Assembly: GCF_030053595.1 (NCBI RefSeq)
Contig: NZ_JASGBQ010000017.1
Coordinates: 1-61,089 of the forward strand
From: Fusibacillus kribbianus
GTDB lineage: Bacteria; Bacillota; Clostridia; Lachnospirales; Lachnospiraceae
DNA: 61,089 nt
Direction: 5' to 3'
Position 1 is the first letter of the stretch; each line of letters begins with the position of its first letter. A model generated the notes under the pieces. It saw nothing but the letters and a program-made list of their open reading frames with translations, was not told the origin of the DNA and searched no databases. Position numbers and translations under genes: made by a program. This document shows, piece after piece, positions 21,607 to 32,201 of the stretch.

Positions 21607-24255
21607 ATGGACAGAAAAGAGAGACAGGAAAGGAACACACAGGAAACGGAAATGGCCATGGTCATTGACAATGTGGAGAAACTCCGGGAGAAAATGGACA
21701 GAATGCAAAAGGCCCAGAGAAAATTTGCTTCCTACACCCAGGAGCAGGTGGACCGGATCTTTTATGAGGCTGCCATGGCGGCCAATCACCAGAGGGTTCC
21801 CCTTGCAAAAATGGCTGTGGCAGAAACCGGAATGGGAGTTGTGGAAGATAAGGTCATCAAAAACCACTATGCGGCTGAATATATTTATAATAAATACAGA
21901 AACGAGAAAACCTGCGGAGTTCTCGAGGAGGACAAAGCCTTTGGATATAAGAGGATCGCTGAACCCATCGGTCTCATTGCAGCGGTGATTCCCACCACGA
22001 ATCCTACGTCCACTGCGATCTTTAAGACGCTGATTGCGCTGAAAACCAGAAATGCAATCATCATTTCTCCCCATCCCCGGGCAAAAGAATGTACCATTGC
22101 GGCAGCTAAAATCGTTCTTGAAGCGGCAGTGAAGGCGGGCGCCCCGGAGGAGATCATCGGATGGATCGATGTGCCGTCTCTGGAGCTGACCAACGAGGTC
22201 ATGAAGGAGGCAGATATCATTCTGGCTACCGGAGGCCCCGGAATGGTGAAGGCAGCGTATTCCTCCGGAAAACCGGCCCTTGGCGTAGGTCCCGGAAATA
22301 CTCCGGCGATCATCGACGATACGGCAGATATTCTGATGGCAGTCAATTCCGTTATCCATTCCAAAACCTTTGACAACGGTATGATCTGCGCATCGGAGCA
22401 GTCGGTGATTGTTCTGGAGAAAATTTATAAGGAAGTGCGGGCTGAATTCAGACGGAGGAAATGTTACTTTTTAAATAGGGAAGAAACAGAGAGGCTGCGG
22501 GGAATCATCCTCACAGAGGCGGGAACGGTCAATGCGAAGATCGTGGGACAGCCGGCATCGGTGATCGCCGGGATGGCAGGCATTGATGTTCCTTCAGATA
22601 CAAAGATCCTTATCGGCGAGGTGGATTCGGTGGATGTGACTGAGCCCTTTGCCCACGAAAAGCTTTCTCCTGTTCTTGCCATGTATAAAGCAAAGGATTT
22701 CGACGATGCGGTGGCGAAGGCCGAGCGGCTGGTGGCAGACGGCGGATACGGACACACTTCCGTGCTTTATGTAAATACGGCCACCGAAGATGGAAAAAAG
22801 AAAATGGAGAAGCATCAGGCAGTTATGAAGACCTGCCGGATCCTTGTGAATACGCCTTCTTCCCAGGGCGGGATCGGTGACATCTACAATTTCCGCCTGA
22901 CACCCTCCCTGACCCTCGGATGCGGCTCCTGGGGAGGCAACTCGGTATCGGAGAACGTAGGAGTGAGACAGTTGATCAACATTAAGACCGTTGCCGAAAG
23001 GAGAGAAAATATGCTGTGGCTCAGGACGCCGGAAAAGATCTACTTTAAAAGGGGCTGTATGCCGGTGGCTCTTGATGAGCTGGGTACGGTTATGAATAAA
23101 AAACGGGCCTTCATCGTGACTGACACCTTCCTTTATAAGAACGGTTACACAAAGCCCATCACCGATAAGCTTGATGAGATGGGAATCGTATACACCTGCT
23201 TCTACGATGTGGAGCCGGATCCCAAGTTGAAGTGTGCCAAAGCGGGAGCAGAGCTTATGAGAAGCTTTGAGCCGGATACGATCATCGCCCTGGGCGGCGG
23301 TTCCGCCATGGACGCGGCGAAGATCATGTGGGTCATGTATGAACATCCCGAGGTGGATTTCATGGATATGGCTATGGATTTCATGGATATCCGGAAGAGA
23401 GTCTACACCTTCCCCAGGATGGGAGAGAAGGCATATTTTGTGGCGATCCCCACCTCCGCCGGAACCGGTTCCGAGGTAACGCCCTTTGCCATCATTACCG
23501 ACGAGAAAACAGGTAAGAAATGGCCTCTTGCGGATTATCAGCTGCTTCCCAATATGGCCATTGTGGATGCGGACAATATGATGAATATGCCGAAGGGACT
23601 GACCAGCGCGTCCGGTATTGACGTTATGACCCATGCACTGGAGGCTTATGTCTCTGTGATGGCTTCCGACTATACTGACGGCCTCGCCCTTAAAGCCATC
23701 AAAAATGTGTTCACCTATCTGCCCCGCGCTTATGAATACGGAGCGGCGGATGCCGAGGCCAGAGAGAAGATGGCCGACGCTTCCTGCATGGCCGGCCTTG
23801 CCTTTGCCAATGCGTTCCTGGGTGTAAACCACTCCCTGGCCCATAAGCTGGGAGCCTTCCATCATCTGCCCCACGGCGTAGCCAACGCGCTGGTGCTGAC
23901 TTATGTGATCCGCTACAACTCGGAGGAGGCGCCTGCAAAGATGGGAACCTTCCCCCAGTACAAATATCCACATGCCTTCGAGCGTTATGTGGAGGCGGCC
24001 AGATTCGCGGGAATTACAGGAAAAGATGACCATGAGGTATTTGAGAACTTCATAAAGGCGCTGGAGGATTTAAAGGAGAAGATCGGAATTAAAAAGAGCA
24101 TTAAGGATTACGGAATCTCCGAAGAGGACTTTATGGCGACTCTGGACGAGATGGTGGAACAGGCCTTCGATGACCAGTGCACCGGAGCCAATCCCAGATA
24201 TCCGCTGATGAGTGAGCTGAAGGAGATTTATCTGAAGGCTTATTACGGAAAATAA
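21607..24255 (+). CDS. adhE: Bifunctional acetaldehyde-CoA / alcohol dehydrogenase
   Basis: 882 residues. The N-terminal aldehyde dehydrogenase domain reduces acetyl-CoA to acetaldehyde (catalytic Cys in GMICASEQS), and a linker joins it to an iron-dependent alcohol dehydrogenase. The C-terminal domain has GGGSAMDAAK, IPTSAGTGSEVTPFA and the metal-ligand histidines of HALEAY and GVNHSLAHKLGAFHHLPHG. The start MDRKERQERN follows AAGGAGG. The enzyme oxidises two NADH per acetyl-CoA and forms spirosomes in other bacteria. The Rex-controlled promoter fits redox balancing in fermentation. Confidence 0.97.
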   Translation: MDRKERQERNTQETEMAMVIDNVEKLREKMDRMQKAQRKFASYTQEQVDRIFYEAAMAANHQRVPLAKMAVAETGMGVVEDKVIKNHYAAEYIYNKYRNEKTCGVLEEDKAFGYKRIAEPIGLIAAVIPTTNPTSTAIFKTLIALKTRNAIIISPHPRAKECTIAAAKIVLEAAVKAGAPEEIIGWIDVPSLELTNEVMKEADIILATGGPGMVKAAYSSGKPALGVGPGNTPAIIDDTADILMAVNSVIHSKTFDNGMICASEQSVIVLEKIYKEVRAEFRRRKCYFLNREETERLRGIILTEAGTVNAKIVGQPASVIAGMAGIDVPSDTKILIGEVDSVDVTEPFAHEKLSPVLAMYKAKDFDDAVAKAERLVADGGYGHTSVLYVNTATEDGKKKMEKHQAVMKTCRILVNTPSSQGGIGDIYNFRLTPSLTLGCGSWGGNSVSENVGVRQLINIKTVAERRENMLWLRTPEKIYFKRGCMPVALDELGTVMNKKRAFIVTDTFLYKNGYTKPITDKLDEMGIVYTCFYDVEPDPKLKCAKAGAELMRSFEPDTIIALGGGSAMDAAKIMWVMYEHPEVDFMDMAMDFMDIRKRVYTFPRMGEKAYFVAIPTSAGTGSEVTPFAIITDEKTGKKWPLADYQLLPNMAIVDADNMMNMPKGLTSASGIDVMTHALEAYVSVMASDYTDGLALKAIKNVFTYLPRAYEYGAADAEAREKMADASCMAGLAFANAFLGVNHSLAHKLGAFHHLPHGVANALVLTYVIRYNSEEAPAKMGTFPQYKYPHAFERYVEAARFAGITGKDDHEVFENFIKALEDLKEKIGIKKSIKDYGISEEDFMATLDEMVEQAFDDQCTGANPRYPLMSELKEIYLKAYYGK

Positions 24256-24256
24256 A

Positions 24257-24391
24257 AAAGCCTGCTGCTTTGTCAGAAGATCAGGCGGGCTTTCAGGCGG
24301 GAGGCTTCCCTTTACAGGGAGGTCTCCTTTTTATCAGCGTCGGTGAACAGGGGACTGTACTGCCCTCTGTTCACCGACGTTTATCCGTTTT
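24257..24391. terminator. Series of hairpins between adhE and a convergent small gene
   Basis: Three stems follow the adhE stop. AAAGCCTGC pairs with GCGGGCTTT (24257-24265 with 24285-24293). GGAG/CTCC with an inner TCCC/GGGA stem and a T5 tail lies at about 24300-24332. A 13-bp stem CGTCGGTGAACAG/CTGTTCACCGACG (24338-24350 with 24367-24379) has T-rich DNA after it. The last also covers the stop codon of the convergent small gene. Confidence 0.6.
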
Positions 24392-24586
24392 TTTATTGAT
24401 CTGTTTATTTTCGGAAGCTTTCTTCTTCCCGGAGGGCGGTTCATACGGCTCCAGAAGGGAATCCAGATCCAGATCGAAACCTTTCGGGGAGCAGTTTTTC
24501 TTTATGAAACGATCTACGCCGCCGGTGGCGAAGTAACCGACAAAAAACACAAATACAAACAAAAGAATAATGACAAGAAGCTTCAT
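24371..24586 (-). CDS. Small single-pass membrane protein, unknown function
   Basis: 71 residues. Residues 2-20 form a transmembrane helix (KLLVIILLFVFVFFVGYFA). An acidic middle (DLDLDSLLEPYEPPSG) and a strongly basic tail (KKKASENKQINKKTDKRR) follow. No family was recognised. The upstream ribosome site is weak (GGGTGA), and the stop sits within a terminator hairpin. It stands alone between adhE and the K+ transport genes, facing adhE. The charge pattern and helix argue for a real gene, but this is not certain. Confidence 0.5.
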   Translation of the reverse strand: MKLLVIILLFVFVFFVGYFATGGVDRFIKKNCSPKGFDLDLDSLLEPYEPPSGKKKASENKQINKKTDKRR

Positions 24587-24784
24587 GTGACATTCACCCG
24601 CTTTTTCTTTCTTTCTTTTAAAATAGCATGTTTCATATTAAGGTTGCGTTATGGCATTGGCCGGTGATGTAAAGATTTTGTTAAGAAAATCTCAGTCTTT
24701 ATGGAATCTTAATACCATTCCGATATGTTTAATTCTTTCTTTATTATGCGGACTGTAGAATAACGGTATACGGAGGATGGAGGT

Positions 24785-26140
24785 ATGGGAGAATTTCGGA
24801 AAAAATTGCATCGCGTTTCTCCGATGAAAATTATTCTTACGGGGTATTTGTTTATTATTCTTGTGGGGGCCGGGCTTCTCTGCCTGCCGATATCAGTGAA
24901 GGCGGGAGAAGGCCTTACTTCATTTTCGGATGCTGTTTTTACGGCTGCCTCGGCAACCTGTGTCACCGGCCTGGTCCGGTTTGATACATACACCCACTGG
25001 TCTTTCTTTGGCCAGCTGGTGATTCTGGGGCTGATCCAGGTAGGCGGCATCGGATTTATGACCTTTGCCATTTATGTGGTATCGATGACAAAGAAGAAAA
25101 TAGGGCTTACCACCCGGGTGGTCATGCAGAATGCGATTTCGGCGCCGCAGATGGGCGGTATCGTAAAAATGACCCGCTTTATTTTAATGGGATCCCTGTT
25201 GATGGAGGGAATCGGCGCCCTTCTTTTAAGTTTTTATTTTTGCCCGAGGCTGGGGTTTTTCAAGGGGATCTGGTTTGGAATCTTTCACAGCATCTCTGCC
25301 TTCTGCAATGCAGGCTTTGACCTGATGGGAAATATGGCAGCCTTTTCCTCTCTCACAACGGTGGGAAATAACTGGTATGTGAACGGGATCATTATGGCGC
25401 TGATCGTTATCGGCGGTCTTGGCTTTTTTGTCTGGAAGGATCTTCTGAACAATCGGTTTTCCTTCAAAAAGCTCCGGCTTCACAGCAAGCTGGTGGTGAC
25501 CATGACCGGGGCTCTGATCCTGATCGGAGCAGTGCTTTTGTTCCTTTTTGAGCAGGGAAATCAGAATTTTGTCAATATGCCGGCTTCAGAAAAAACCTTA
25601 TCGGTGCTGTTTCAGTCGATCACAGCAAGAACGGCCGGATTTAACAGTATGGATCTGACGACGATGACACAGGCGGGACAGTTCCTCTTGATCTGTCTGA
25701 TGTTTATCGGAGGCTCTGCCGGTTCCACGGCAGGCGGCATCAAGACAACGACCTTTGCCGTTTTTCTGATGAGTATCACGGCTACTATGCGCCAGAAAAA
25801 GAATATGGAAGCTTTCGGAAGAAGGGTGGAGGACAGCGCAGCCAGAGTAGCGGCCAGCATTTTCTGCATGTATCTGCTGCTTACGCTGGTGGTTTCCATG
25901 ACGATCTCGTCTCTGGAGGGACTGCCGCTTTTGACAGCGCTGTTTGAAAGTGTTTCTGCCATGGGTACGGTGGGTCTTACTCTTGGTGTGACTACGAGCC
26001 TTGGCATGGTATCCAAATGGCTGCTGATTCTGTTGATGTTTATCGGACGCGTCGGTTCCATTACCTTCCTGATCGCTTTTTCGTCGGATAAAAACCGGGC
26101 GGTCTCCAGACTGCCGGTGGAAAAGATCCAGGTGGGTTAG
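24785..26140 (+). CDS. ktrB: Potassium uptake protein, TrkH/KtrB family
   Basis: 451 residues, multi-pass. Four pore-like repeats are readable through their selectivity-filter glycines: SATCVTGL, SAFCNAGFD, TARTAGFNS and SAMGTVGLT. This length (about 450) fits the Ktr type rather than the longer TrkH. It moves K+ across the inner membrane. It lies 29 bp upstream of the cytosolic regulator gene, and the same-strand KdpD/KdpE-like genes follow. The start MGEFRKK has GGAGG upstream. Confidence 0.93.
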   Translation: MGEFRKKLHRVSPMKIILTGYLFIILVGAGLLCLPISVKAGEGLTSFSDAVFTAASATCVTGLVRFDTYTHWSFFGQLVILGLIQVGGIGFMTFAIYVVSMTKKKIGLTTRVVMQNAISAPQMGGIVKMTRFILMGSLLMEGIGALLLSFYFCPRLGFFKGIWFGIFHSISAFCNAGFDLMGNMAAFSSLTTVGNNWYVNGIIMALIVIGGLGFFVWKDLLNNRFSFKKLRLHSKLVVTMTGALILIGAVLLFLFEQGNQNFVNMPASEKTLSVLFQSITARTAGFNSMDLTTMTQAGQFLLICLMFIGGSAGSTAGGIKTTTFAVFLMSITATMRQKKNMEAFGRRVEDSAARVAASIFCMYLLLTLVVSMTISSLEGLPLLTALFESVSAMGTVGLTLGVTTSLGMVSKWLLILLMFIGRVGSITFLIAFSSDKNRAVSRLPVEKIQVG

Positions 26141-26169
26141 ATTGAGAAATACAGTAAGGGGGAAGCATT

Positions 26170-26814
26170 ATGAAGTCAATACTGGTCATTGGCCTTGGAA
26201 GGTTCGGGCGTCATATGGCTCAGAAGCTTTTGGAGGAGGGGAATGATGTCCTGGCAGTGGAAAAAAACGAGGAGCGGGCGGATAAGGCGGCTTCCATTCT
26301 GCGGGACATTCAGATCGGGGATGCCACCGATGAGGAGTTTATTGCATCTCTCGGTGTGAATCTTTATGACATGTGTGTGGTGGCCGTGGGAGATAATTTT
26401 CAGAGCGCTCTGGAGATCACTGTGCTTTTAAAGGATATGGGTGCACGGTTTATTCTGGCCAGAGCCAGTCGGGATGTACACAGAAAGCTGCTTCTTCGGA
26501 ACGGTGCGGATCACGTGGTATATGCCGAGCGGGAGATGGCAGAGCGGCTGGCAGTCAAATATGGAGCAAAAAATATTTTTGATTATATTGAGCTGACGGA
26601 GGATATCGGCATTTATGAGATCGCAGTGCCCGCTTCCTGGTATGGAAAGAGTATCGTGGAGAAATCCATCCGAAACCGGTATAATGTCAGCATTCTGGCA
26701 ACGAAAAGAAACGGTAAAATTTATCCGCTGCCTCCGGCAGACCACCGGTTCTCCCCGGAGGAGACATTGATGGTCATGGGTTCCGAGGCGGATCTTCGTG
26801 CTCTTGTAAAATAA
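26170..26814 (+). CDS. ktrA: Potassium uptake regulatory subunit, TrkA/KtrA family
   Basis: 214 residues. The RCK N-domain has a Rossmann motif (ILVIGLGRFGRHMAQKLLEEG, residues 4-24) with the acidic ribose ligand in VLAVEKNEE. A TrkA_C domain (residues 135-214, ENIGIYEIAVPASWYGKS region) follows. It gates the partner channel encoded just upstream in response to nucleotides. The C-domain of this family often binds c-di-AMP, but this cannot be read directly here. Confidence 0.94.
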   Translation: MKSILVIGLGRFGRHMAQKLLEEGNDVLAVEKNEERADKAASILRDIQIGDATDEEFIASLGVNLYDMCVVAVGDNFQSALEITVLLKDMGARFILARASRDVHRKLLLRNGADHVVYAEREMAERLAVKYGAKNIFDYIELTEDIGIYEIAVPASWYGKSIVEKSIRNRYNVSILATKRNGKIYPLPPADHRFSPEETLMVMGSEADLRALVK

Positions 26815-26873
26815 TACTTTCTTTCGCCGCCTGATAAGCTTATAATGAAGGGGAGAAAGGGAGGCGAAGACTT

Positions 26874-28856
26874 ATGGAGATGACCGGAAATTATAATAAG
26901 GAAAACGAAGAGCATATTCTGGTCTGTCTGTCCACTTCTCCCTCCAATGAAAAAATCATCCGGACGGCTGCCAGACTTACCGGAGCGTTCCGGGGCACGA
27001 TGACGGCTGTGTTCGTGGAAACGTCCGGATTTCGGACGGCGTTGGCGTCTGATAAAAAACGGCTGGCAGACCATATTCATCTGGCAGAGGAGCTGGGAGC
27101 CAAGGTTGAGACGGTGTACGGTGATGATGTGCCGTTACAGATCGCAGAATATGCCAGACTTTCCGGGGCTACAAAGATCGTCCTGGGAAGGAGCAATACA
27201 GGAAAACATTATCCCATAGGGAGGCAGACCTTCGCGGAGCGGTTGGCGGAGCTGGCTCCCCATCTGGACATTTATATTATTCCCGATGACCAGGCTGTTC
27301 GTTACCGCAGGCTGGCAGCCAGGCCCTCGGCAGAAGCACTTTCGCTGATCGACTGGTTAAAAACTCTCGGGATCCTGGTGGGGGCTTCCCTGCTGGGGAT
27401 GATATTCCATCAGATCGGTTTTAATGATTCCAATATTATTATGGTGTATATTCTGGGTGTTCTGCTTACAGCCATTGTCACCACCGGAAGGATATACAGC
27501 ATCGTCCTTTCTATTATCAGTGTTCTGGTGTTTAATTTTCTCTTCACGACGCCGAAGTTTACCTTCCGGGCTTACGGACCGGAATATCCGGTGACGTTTC
27601 TTGTCATGTTTCTGGCAGCCTTTATTACAAGCTCCCTGACGACCCAGATCAAAAGGCAGGCAGTCCATTCCACAGGAATGGCTTACCGGACGCAGGTCCT
27701 TCTGGACACCAATCAGCTTCTGCAGCAGCAGCGGGATGCAGGGGAGATCATCGAGGTGACAGCGGGACAGCTGACAAAGCTGCTTCACAGGGATGTCGTG
27801 TTTTATGAGGTGAAGGATCAGGAGCTTAAGCCTCCTGTGCTGTATCTGGCTGACAAGGAAGCCTCCGGCGGAGAGGATTATCGGAAGGAAGAGGAACGGG
27901 CGGTTGCGGCCTGGGTATTTCAGAATAACCGGCGGGCAGGAGCGGGAACCGATGTCATGGAAGATGTCAGGTACCGGTATCTGGCCGTGCGCACCTCAGA
28001 TGTGGTTTATGGAGTGGTGGGCATTGATATGAGGGGAGAAAACTTCGGCACCTTTGAAAACAGTCTGCTCCTTTCCATTCTGGGAGAATGTGCCATGGCC
28101 CTGGAGAAGGAATTCCTGGCAAGGAAGAGGGAGGAAGCTGCCGCTCAGGCGAAAAATGAGAAGCTGCGGGCCAATCTTCTGCGGACGATTTCCCATGACC
28201 TGCGAACACCGCTTACCAGCATTTCGGGCAATGCGGGCGTCCTTCTGGCCAGCGGGGAACGGCTGGATGAGGAAAAGAAAAAGAAGCTTTATGAGGATAT
28301 TTATGACGACTCTCTTTGGCTGATCAGTCTGGTGGAGAATCTTCTCTCGGTTACCCGCCTTGAGGACGGGACCATGCATCTGAATCTGCAGACGGAGCTT
28401 CTGGAGGAGGTCGTGGCCGAGGCCATGCGCCATGTGGGAAGGAAGAGCGAGGAGTATGAAATTTCTGTCGTTCAGGAGGACGAGCTCATTCTCGCCGCCA
28501 TGGATGCCCGGCTGATCATTCAGGTGATCATTAATCTTGTGGACAATGCGGTCAAGTATACGCCGCCCGGTTCCCATATCACAGTGTCTGTCCGAAAGGA
28601 CGGGGAGGAAGCTGTGGTGGAGGTGGCTGACGACGGACCGGGCATTGCCGATGAGGCCAAGGATAAGATTTTTGAGATGTTTTATACGGTAAACAACGGG
28701 ATCGCCGACAGCAGGAGGAGCCTGGGGCTGGGACTTTCCCTCTGCAGGACCATCATAACGGCCCACGGCGGGACCATTACCGTCAGGGACAATGAACCGC
28801 AGGGAACCGTGTTCCGGTTCACCCTGCCGCTCAAGGAGGCAAAGATTTATGAATAA
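26874..28856 (+). CDS. KdpD-like sensor histidine kinase lacking the N-terminal KdpD domain
   Basis: 660 residues. Residues 13-140 resemble a universal-stress-protein fold (HILVCLSTSPSNEKIIRTAA, VLGRSNTGK). A DUF4118-type membrane block with several helices (residues 160-265) and a GAF-like region follow. The kinase core has H-box His441 in TISHDLRTPLTS, an N-box INLVDNAVKYTPPG and G-boxes DDGPGIADEAK and LGLGLSLC. Full KdpD proteins are near 900 residues, because an ATP-binding KdpD domain of about 220 residues precedes the USP part; here it is absent. It overlaps the response regulator gene and lies downstream of K+ uptake genes. Sensing of K+ or turgor is an inference. Confidence 0.9.
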   Translation: MEMTGNYNKENEEHILVCLSTSPSNEKIIRTAARLTGAFRGTMTAVFVETSGFRTALASDKKRLADHIHLAEELGAKVETVYGDDVPLQIAEYARLSGATKIVLGRSNTGKHYPIGRQTFAERLAELAPHLDIYIIPDDQAVRYRRLAARPSAEALSLIDWLKTLGILVGASLLGMIFHQIGFNDSNIIMVYILGVLLTAIVTTGRIYSIVLSIISVLVFNFLFTTPKFTFRAYGPEYPVTFLVMFLAAFITSSLTTQIKRQAVHSTGMAYRTQVLLDTNQLLQQQRDAGEIIEVTAGQLTKLLHRDVVFYEVKDQELKPPVLYLADKEASGGEDYRKEEERAVAAWVFQNNRRAGAGTDVMEDVRYRYLAVRTSDVVYGVVGIDMRGENFGTFENSLLLSILGECAMALEKEFLARKREEAAAQAKNEKLRANLLRTISHDLRTPLTSISGNAGVLLASGERLDEEKKKKLYEDIYDDSLWLISLVENLLSVTRLEDGTMHLNLQTELLEEVVAEAMRHVGRKSEEYEISVVQEDELILAAMDARLIIQVIINLVDNAVKYTPPGSHITVSVRKDGEEAVVEVADDGPGIADEAKDKIFEMFYTVNNGIADSRRSLGLGLSLCRTIITAHGGTITVRDNEPQGTVFRFTLPLKEAKIYE

Positions 28857-29550
28857 ACCATTGATTCTCATTGTCGAGGACGATGCCGCAGTACGGAATC
28901 TGATCGCGACAACACTGGAGATGCAGAATTATAAATACCTGACGGCGGGGACCGGGCAGCAGGCAGTGATGGCGGCCGCTTCCCAGAATCCGGATATCAT
29001 GCTCCTTGATCTGGGGCTTCCCGACATGGATGGCGTGGAGATCATTAAAAAGGTCAGAGGCTGGTCCAACATGCCCATCATCGTCATCAGCGCCAGGAGT
29101 GAGGACAGGGACAAGATCGATGCCCTGGATGCCGGCGCCGATGATTATCTGACAAAGCCCTTTTCCGTCGATGAGCTTCTGGCCAGACTCCGGGTGACCA
29201 TTCGGCGACTCTCCTATATCCAGTCGGTGAAGCAGGAGGATGACGCTGTTTTTGTGAATGGCGATCTGCGGATCGATTATGCGGCAGGCTGCGCCTATCT
29301 GTCGGGAAAGGAGCTGCACCTGACTCCCATTGAGTACAAGCTTCTGTGCCTTCTGGCAAAGAATGTGGGAAAGGTCCTGACCCATACCTTTATCACACGG
29401 GAGGTCTGGGGAAGCGCCTGGGAGAATGATGTGGCTTCATTGCGGGTGTTCATGGCTACCCTGCGAAAAAAGCTGGAGACGGATCCGTCCCAGCCCAGGT
29501 ATATCCAGACCCATGTGGGAGTGGGATACCGTATGATGAGAATTGAGTGA
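28849..29550 (+). CDS. kdpE: OmpR/KdpE-type response regulator
   Basis: 233 residues. The receiver domain has phosphoacceptor Asp54 in MLLDLGLPD, acidic pocket VEDD, and Lys in YLTKPFSVDEL. The C-terminal winged helix includes LHLTPIEYKLLCLLAKN and a recognition region near REVWGSAWENDVASLRVFMA. Its ATG overlaps the kinase stop (ATGAATAA), a sign of coupled translation, with AAGGAGG upstream. It probably controls the Ktr pair and perhaps a distant kdpFABC, as none is present in this window. Confidence 0.93.
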   Translation: MNKPLILIVEDDAAVRNLIATTLEMQNYKYLTAGTGQQAVMAAASQNPDIMLLDLGLPDMDGVEIIKKVRGWSNMPIIVISARSEDRDKIDALDAGADDYLTKPFSVDELLARLRVTIRRLSYIQSVKQEDDAVFVNGDLRIDYAAGCAYLSGKELHLTPIEYKLLCLLAKNVGKVLTHTFITREVWGSAWENDVASLRVFMATLRKKLETDPSQPRYIQTHVGVGYRMMRIE

Positions 29551-29577
29551 GCGGGCGCTGCCCCGCAATGGATACAA

Positions 29578-29626
29578 AAATAAAAACCCTGTCTCATGGG
29601 CGCTGCCCGAGACGGGGTTTTTATCT
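29578..29626. terminator. Terminator after kdpE
   Basis: AAAAACCCTGTCTC pairs with GAGACGGGGTTTTT around a loop that itself contains GGGC/GCCC. Poly-A on the left and poly-T on the right suit termination from both strands; kdpE and gdhA are convergent here. Confidence 0.9.
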
Positions 29627-29704
29627 TCTGCTGTTAAAAGGGTTACAGCAGCATACTTTAGGGGGTGTATTTACAATACCTTATTATGGGTATTATAAGC
29701 AGAT

Positions 29705-31057
<1,353 letters not shown>

Positions 31058-31079
31058 TTATTTTCCTGCGCCTGGTGCG

Positions 31080-31175
31080 CAAAAAAAGGAGCCAAAAGAA
31101 GCAGGTCGAACCTGCTCTGTTTGACTCCATTGTCCTGCAGATAATATAGCACGTTAAAGAGAAAAAGTCAAATGA
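31080..31175 (-). promoter_or_regulatory. gdhA promoter and terminator-like leader
   Basis: On the minus strand TTGACT (31166-31171), a 17-bp spacer and a TATATT -10 (31143-31148) form a good promoter. Within about 10-15 nt of the expected start comes a hairpin: GGAGTCAAA pairs with TTTTGGCTCC around an inner AGCAGGTTCGACCTGCT stem, followed by T7 (ending near 31081). This is a complete intrinsic terminator inside the leader. An ATG just before it (31131) opens a 35-codon frame that runs through the hairpin and overlaps the gdhA start. Either attenuation or termination of ansA readthrough is possible. Confidence 0.7.
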
Positions 31176-31189
31176 AACAAGCACTTATG

Positions 31190-32188
31190 TCATTTTTTGT
31201 TGATTTCGCCAATATAATCCTGATAAAACATGGAGATAATCCGCTGAAAATCGTCAGTTTGCCCTAAAATCCACATCAGTTTGGCGACAATGGCCTCGGT
31301 AGTCATGGTTCCGGCGGAGAGGACGCCTGCCTTTGAGGCATCGACGCCTACGTCATAAACATTCAGATCGCAGCCGTCATGGATACACTGGGTGGTTACG
31401 ACCACAGGGATCTTTTGGGAGATCAGCGAATGAATGGCCGGCAGCAGGGTCCTCCGCACATTGGGAATGCCGCCCAGACCGAAGGCCTCGATGACGACCG
31501 CGCGGTAACCGAGATCAGCGGCAGCCTCAATGAGCTCCGGCTTGGTGCCGGGAACCAGCTTGATGAGAAGCACGGAGGGATCGTAGTTGGCGTTCAGGGT
31601 CAGACTCTCTCTGGCAGGCGGTTCCGGCTCGGAGGTGAGGACCACTTCATCGTTCACGATCTCTCCGGCGGGCTTGCGGTTGATGCTCTCAAAGGCGTGG
31701 AAATTTCTGGAGCAGGTCTTTCTGGCGCAGTAGCCGGGGATGATGAGGCCGTCAAACACGATGTAAACACCGCAGAGCCGTCCGTCGACCGCTACCCGGA
31801 AAGCATCCAGAATATTTTTCTTGCCGTCGGTGCCGGGATCCTCAATGGGAAGCTGGGATCCGGTCAGGACCACCGGCTTATGAAGGTGCTGCAGCATAAA
31901 GGAAAGAGCAGCTGCGGAATAAGCCATGGTATCGGTTCCGTGGGTAATGACAACACCGTCAAAGATGGAAAGGGCAGTGAAGGCCGCACTGGCCATGGAG
32001 GCCCATTCCTCCGGCTGCATATTGCTGCTGTCAAGATTTAAAAGCTCGGTGTAGTGGATCTCACATAAGCCTTCCAGCTCAGGGATCAGCTGTACCATAT
32101 CGGAGCCGCTCACCGTGGGAGTGAGACCGTTAATGGTAGGGGTGGAGGCAATGGTACCTCCTGTGGAAATCAAAAGAATTTTTTTCAA
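31190..32188 (-). CDS. ansA: L-asparaginase, type I
   Basis: 332 residues. It hydrolyses asparagine to aspartate and ammonia. The first catalytic Thr motif is STGGTIAST near the N-terminus; the second is VVITHGTDTMAYSAAALSFML. No signal peptide is present, so the enzyme is cytosolic. The start is TTG with AAAGGAGG upstream; an ATG nine codons earlier overlaps the preceding gene. It is followed by gdhA on the same strand, so ammonia released here could be reassimilated. Confidence 0.93.
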   Translation of the reverse strand: MKKILLISTGGTIASTPTINGLTPTVSGSDMVQLIPELEGLCEIHYTELLNLDSSNMQPEEWASMASAAFTALSIFDGVVITHGTDTMAYSAAALSFMLQHLHKPVVLTGSQLPIEDPGTDGKKNILDAFRVAVDGRLCGVYIVFDGLIIPGYCARKTCSRNFHAFESINRKPAGEIVNDEVVLTSEPEPPARESLTLNANYDPSVLLIKLVPGTKPELIEAAADLGYRAVVIEAFGLGGIPNVRRTLLPAIHSLISQKIPVVVTTQCIHDGCDLNVYDVGVDASKAGVLSAGTMTTEAIVAKLMWILGQTDDFQRIISMFYQDYIGEINKK

Positions 32189-32201
32189 ACGGGTTCCTCC
32201 T

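Noticed and set aside
22594-24033. 479-residue minus-strand frame opposite adhE
   Set aside because: It is a shadow of the highly biased adhE codons, with His/Arg/Gly-rich composition and no motif.
24338-24379. Insertion-sequence terminal repeats
   Set aside because: The arms are 16 bp apart with no transposase or target duplication; terminator is the better reading.
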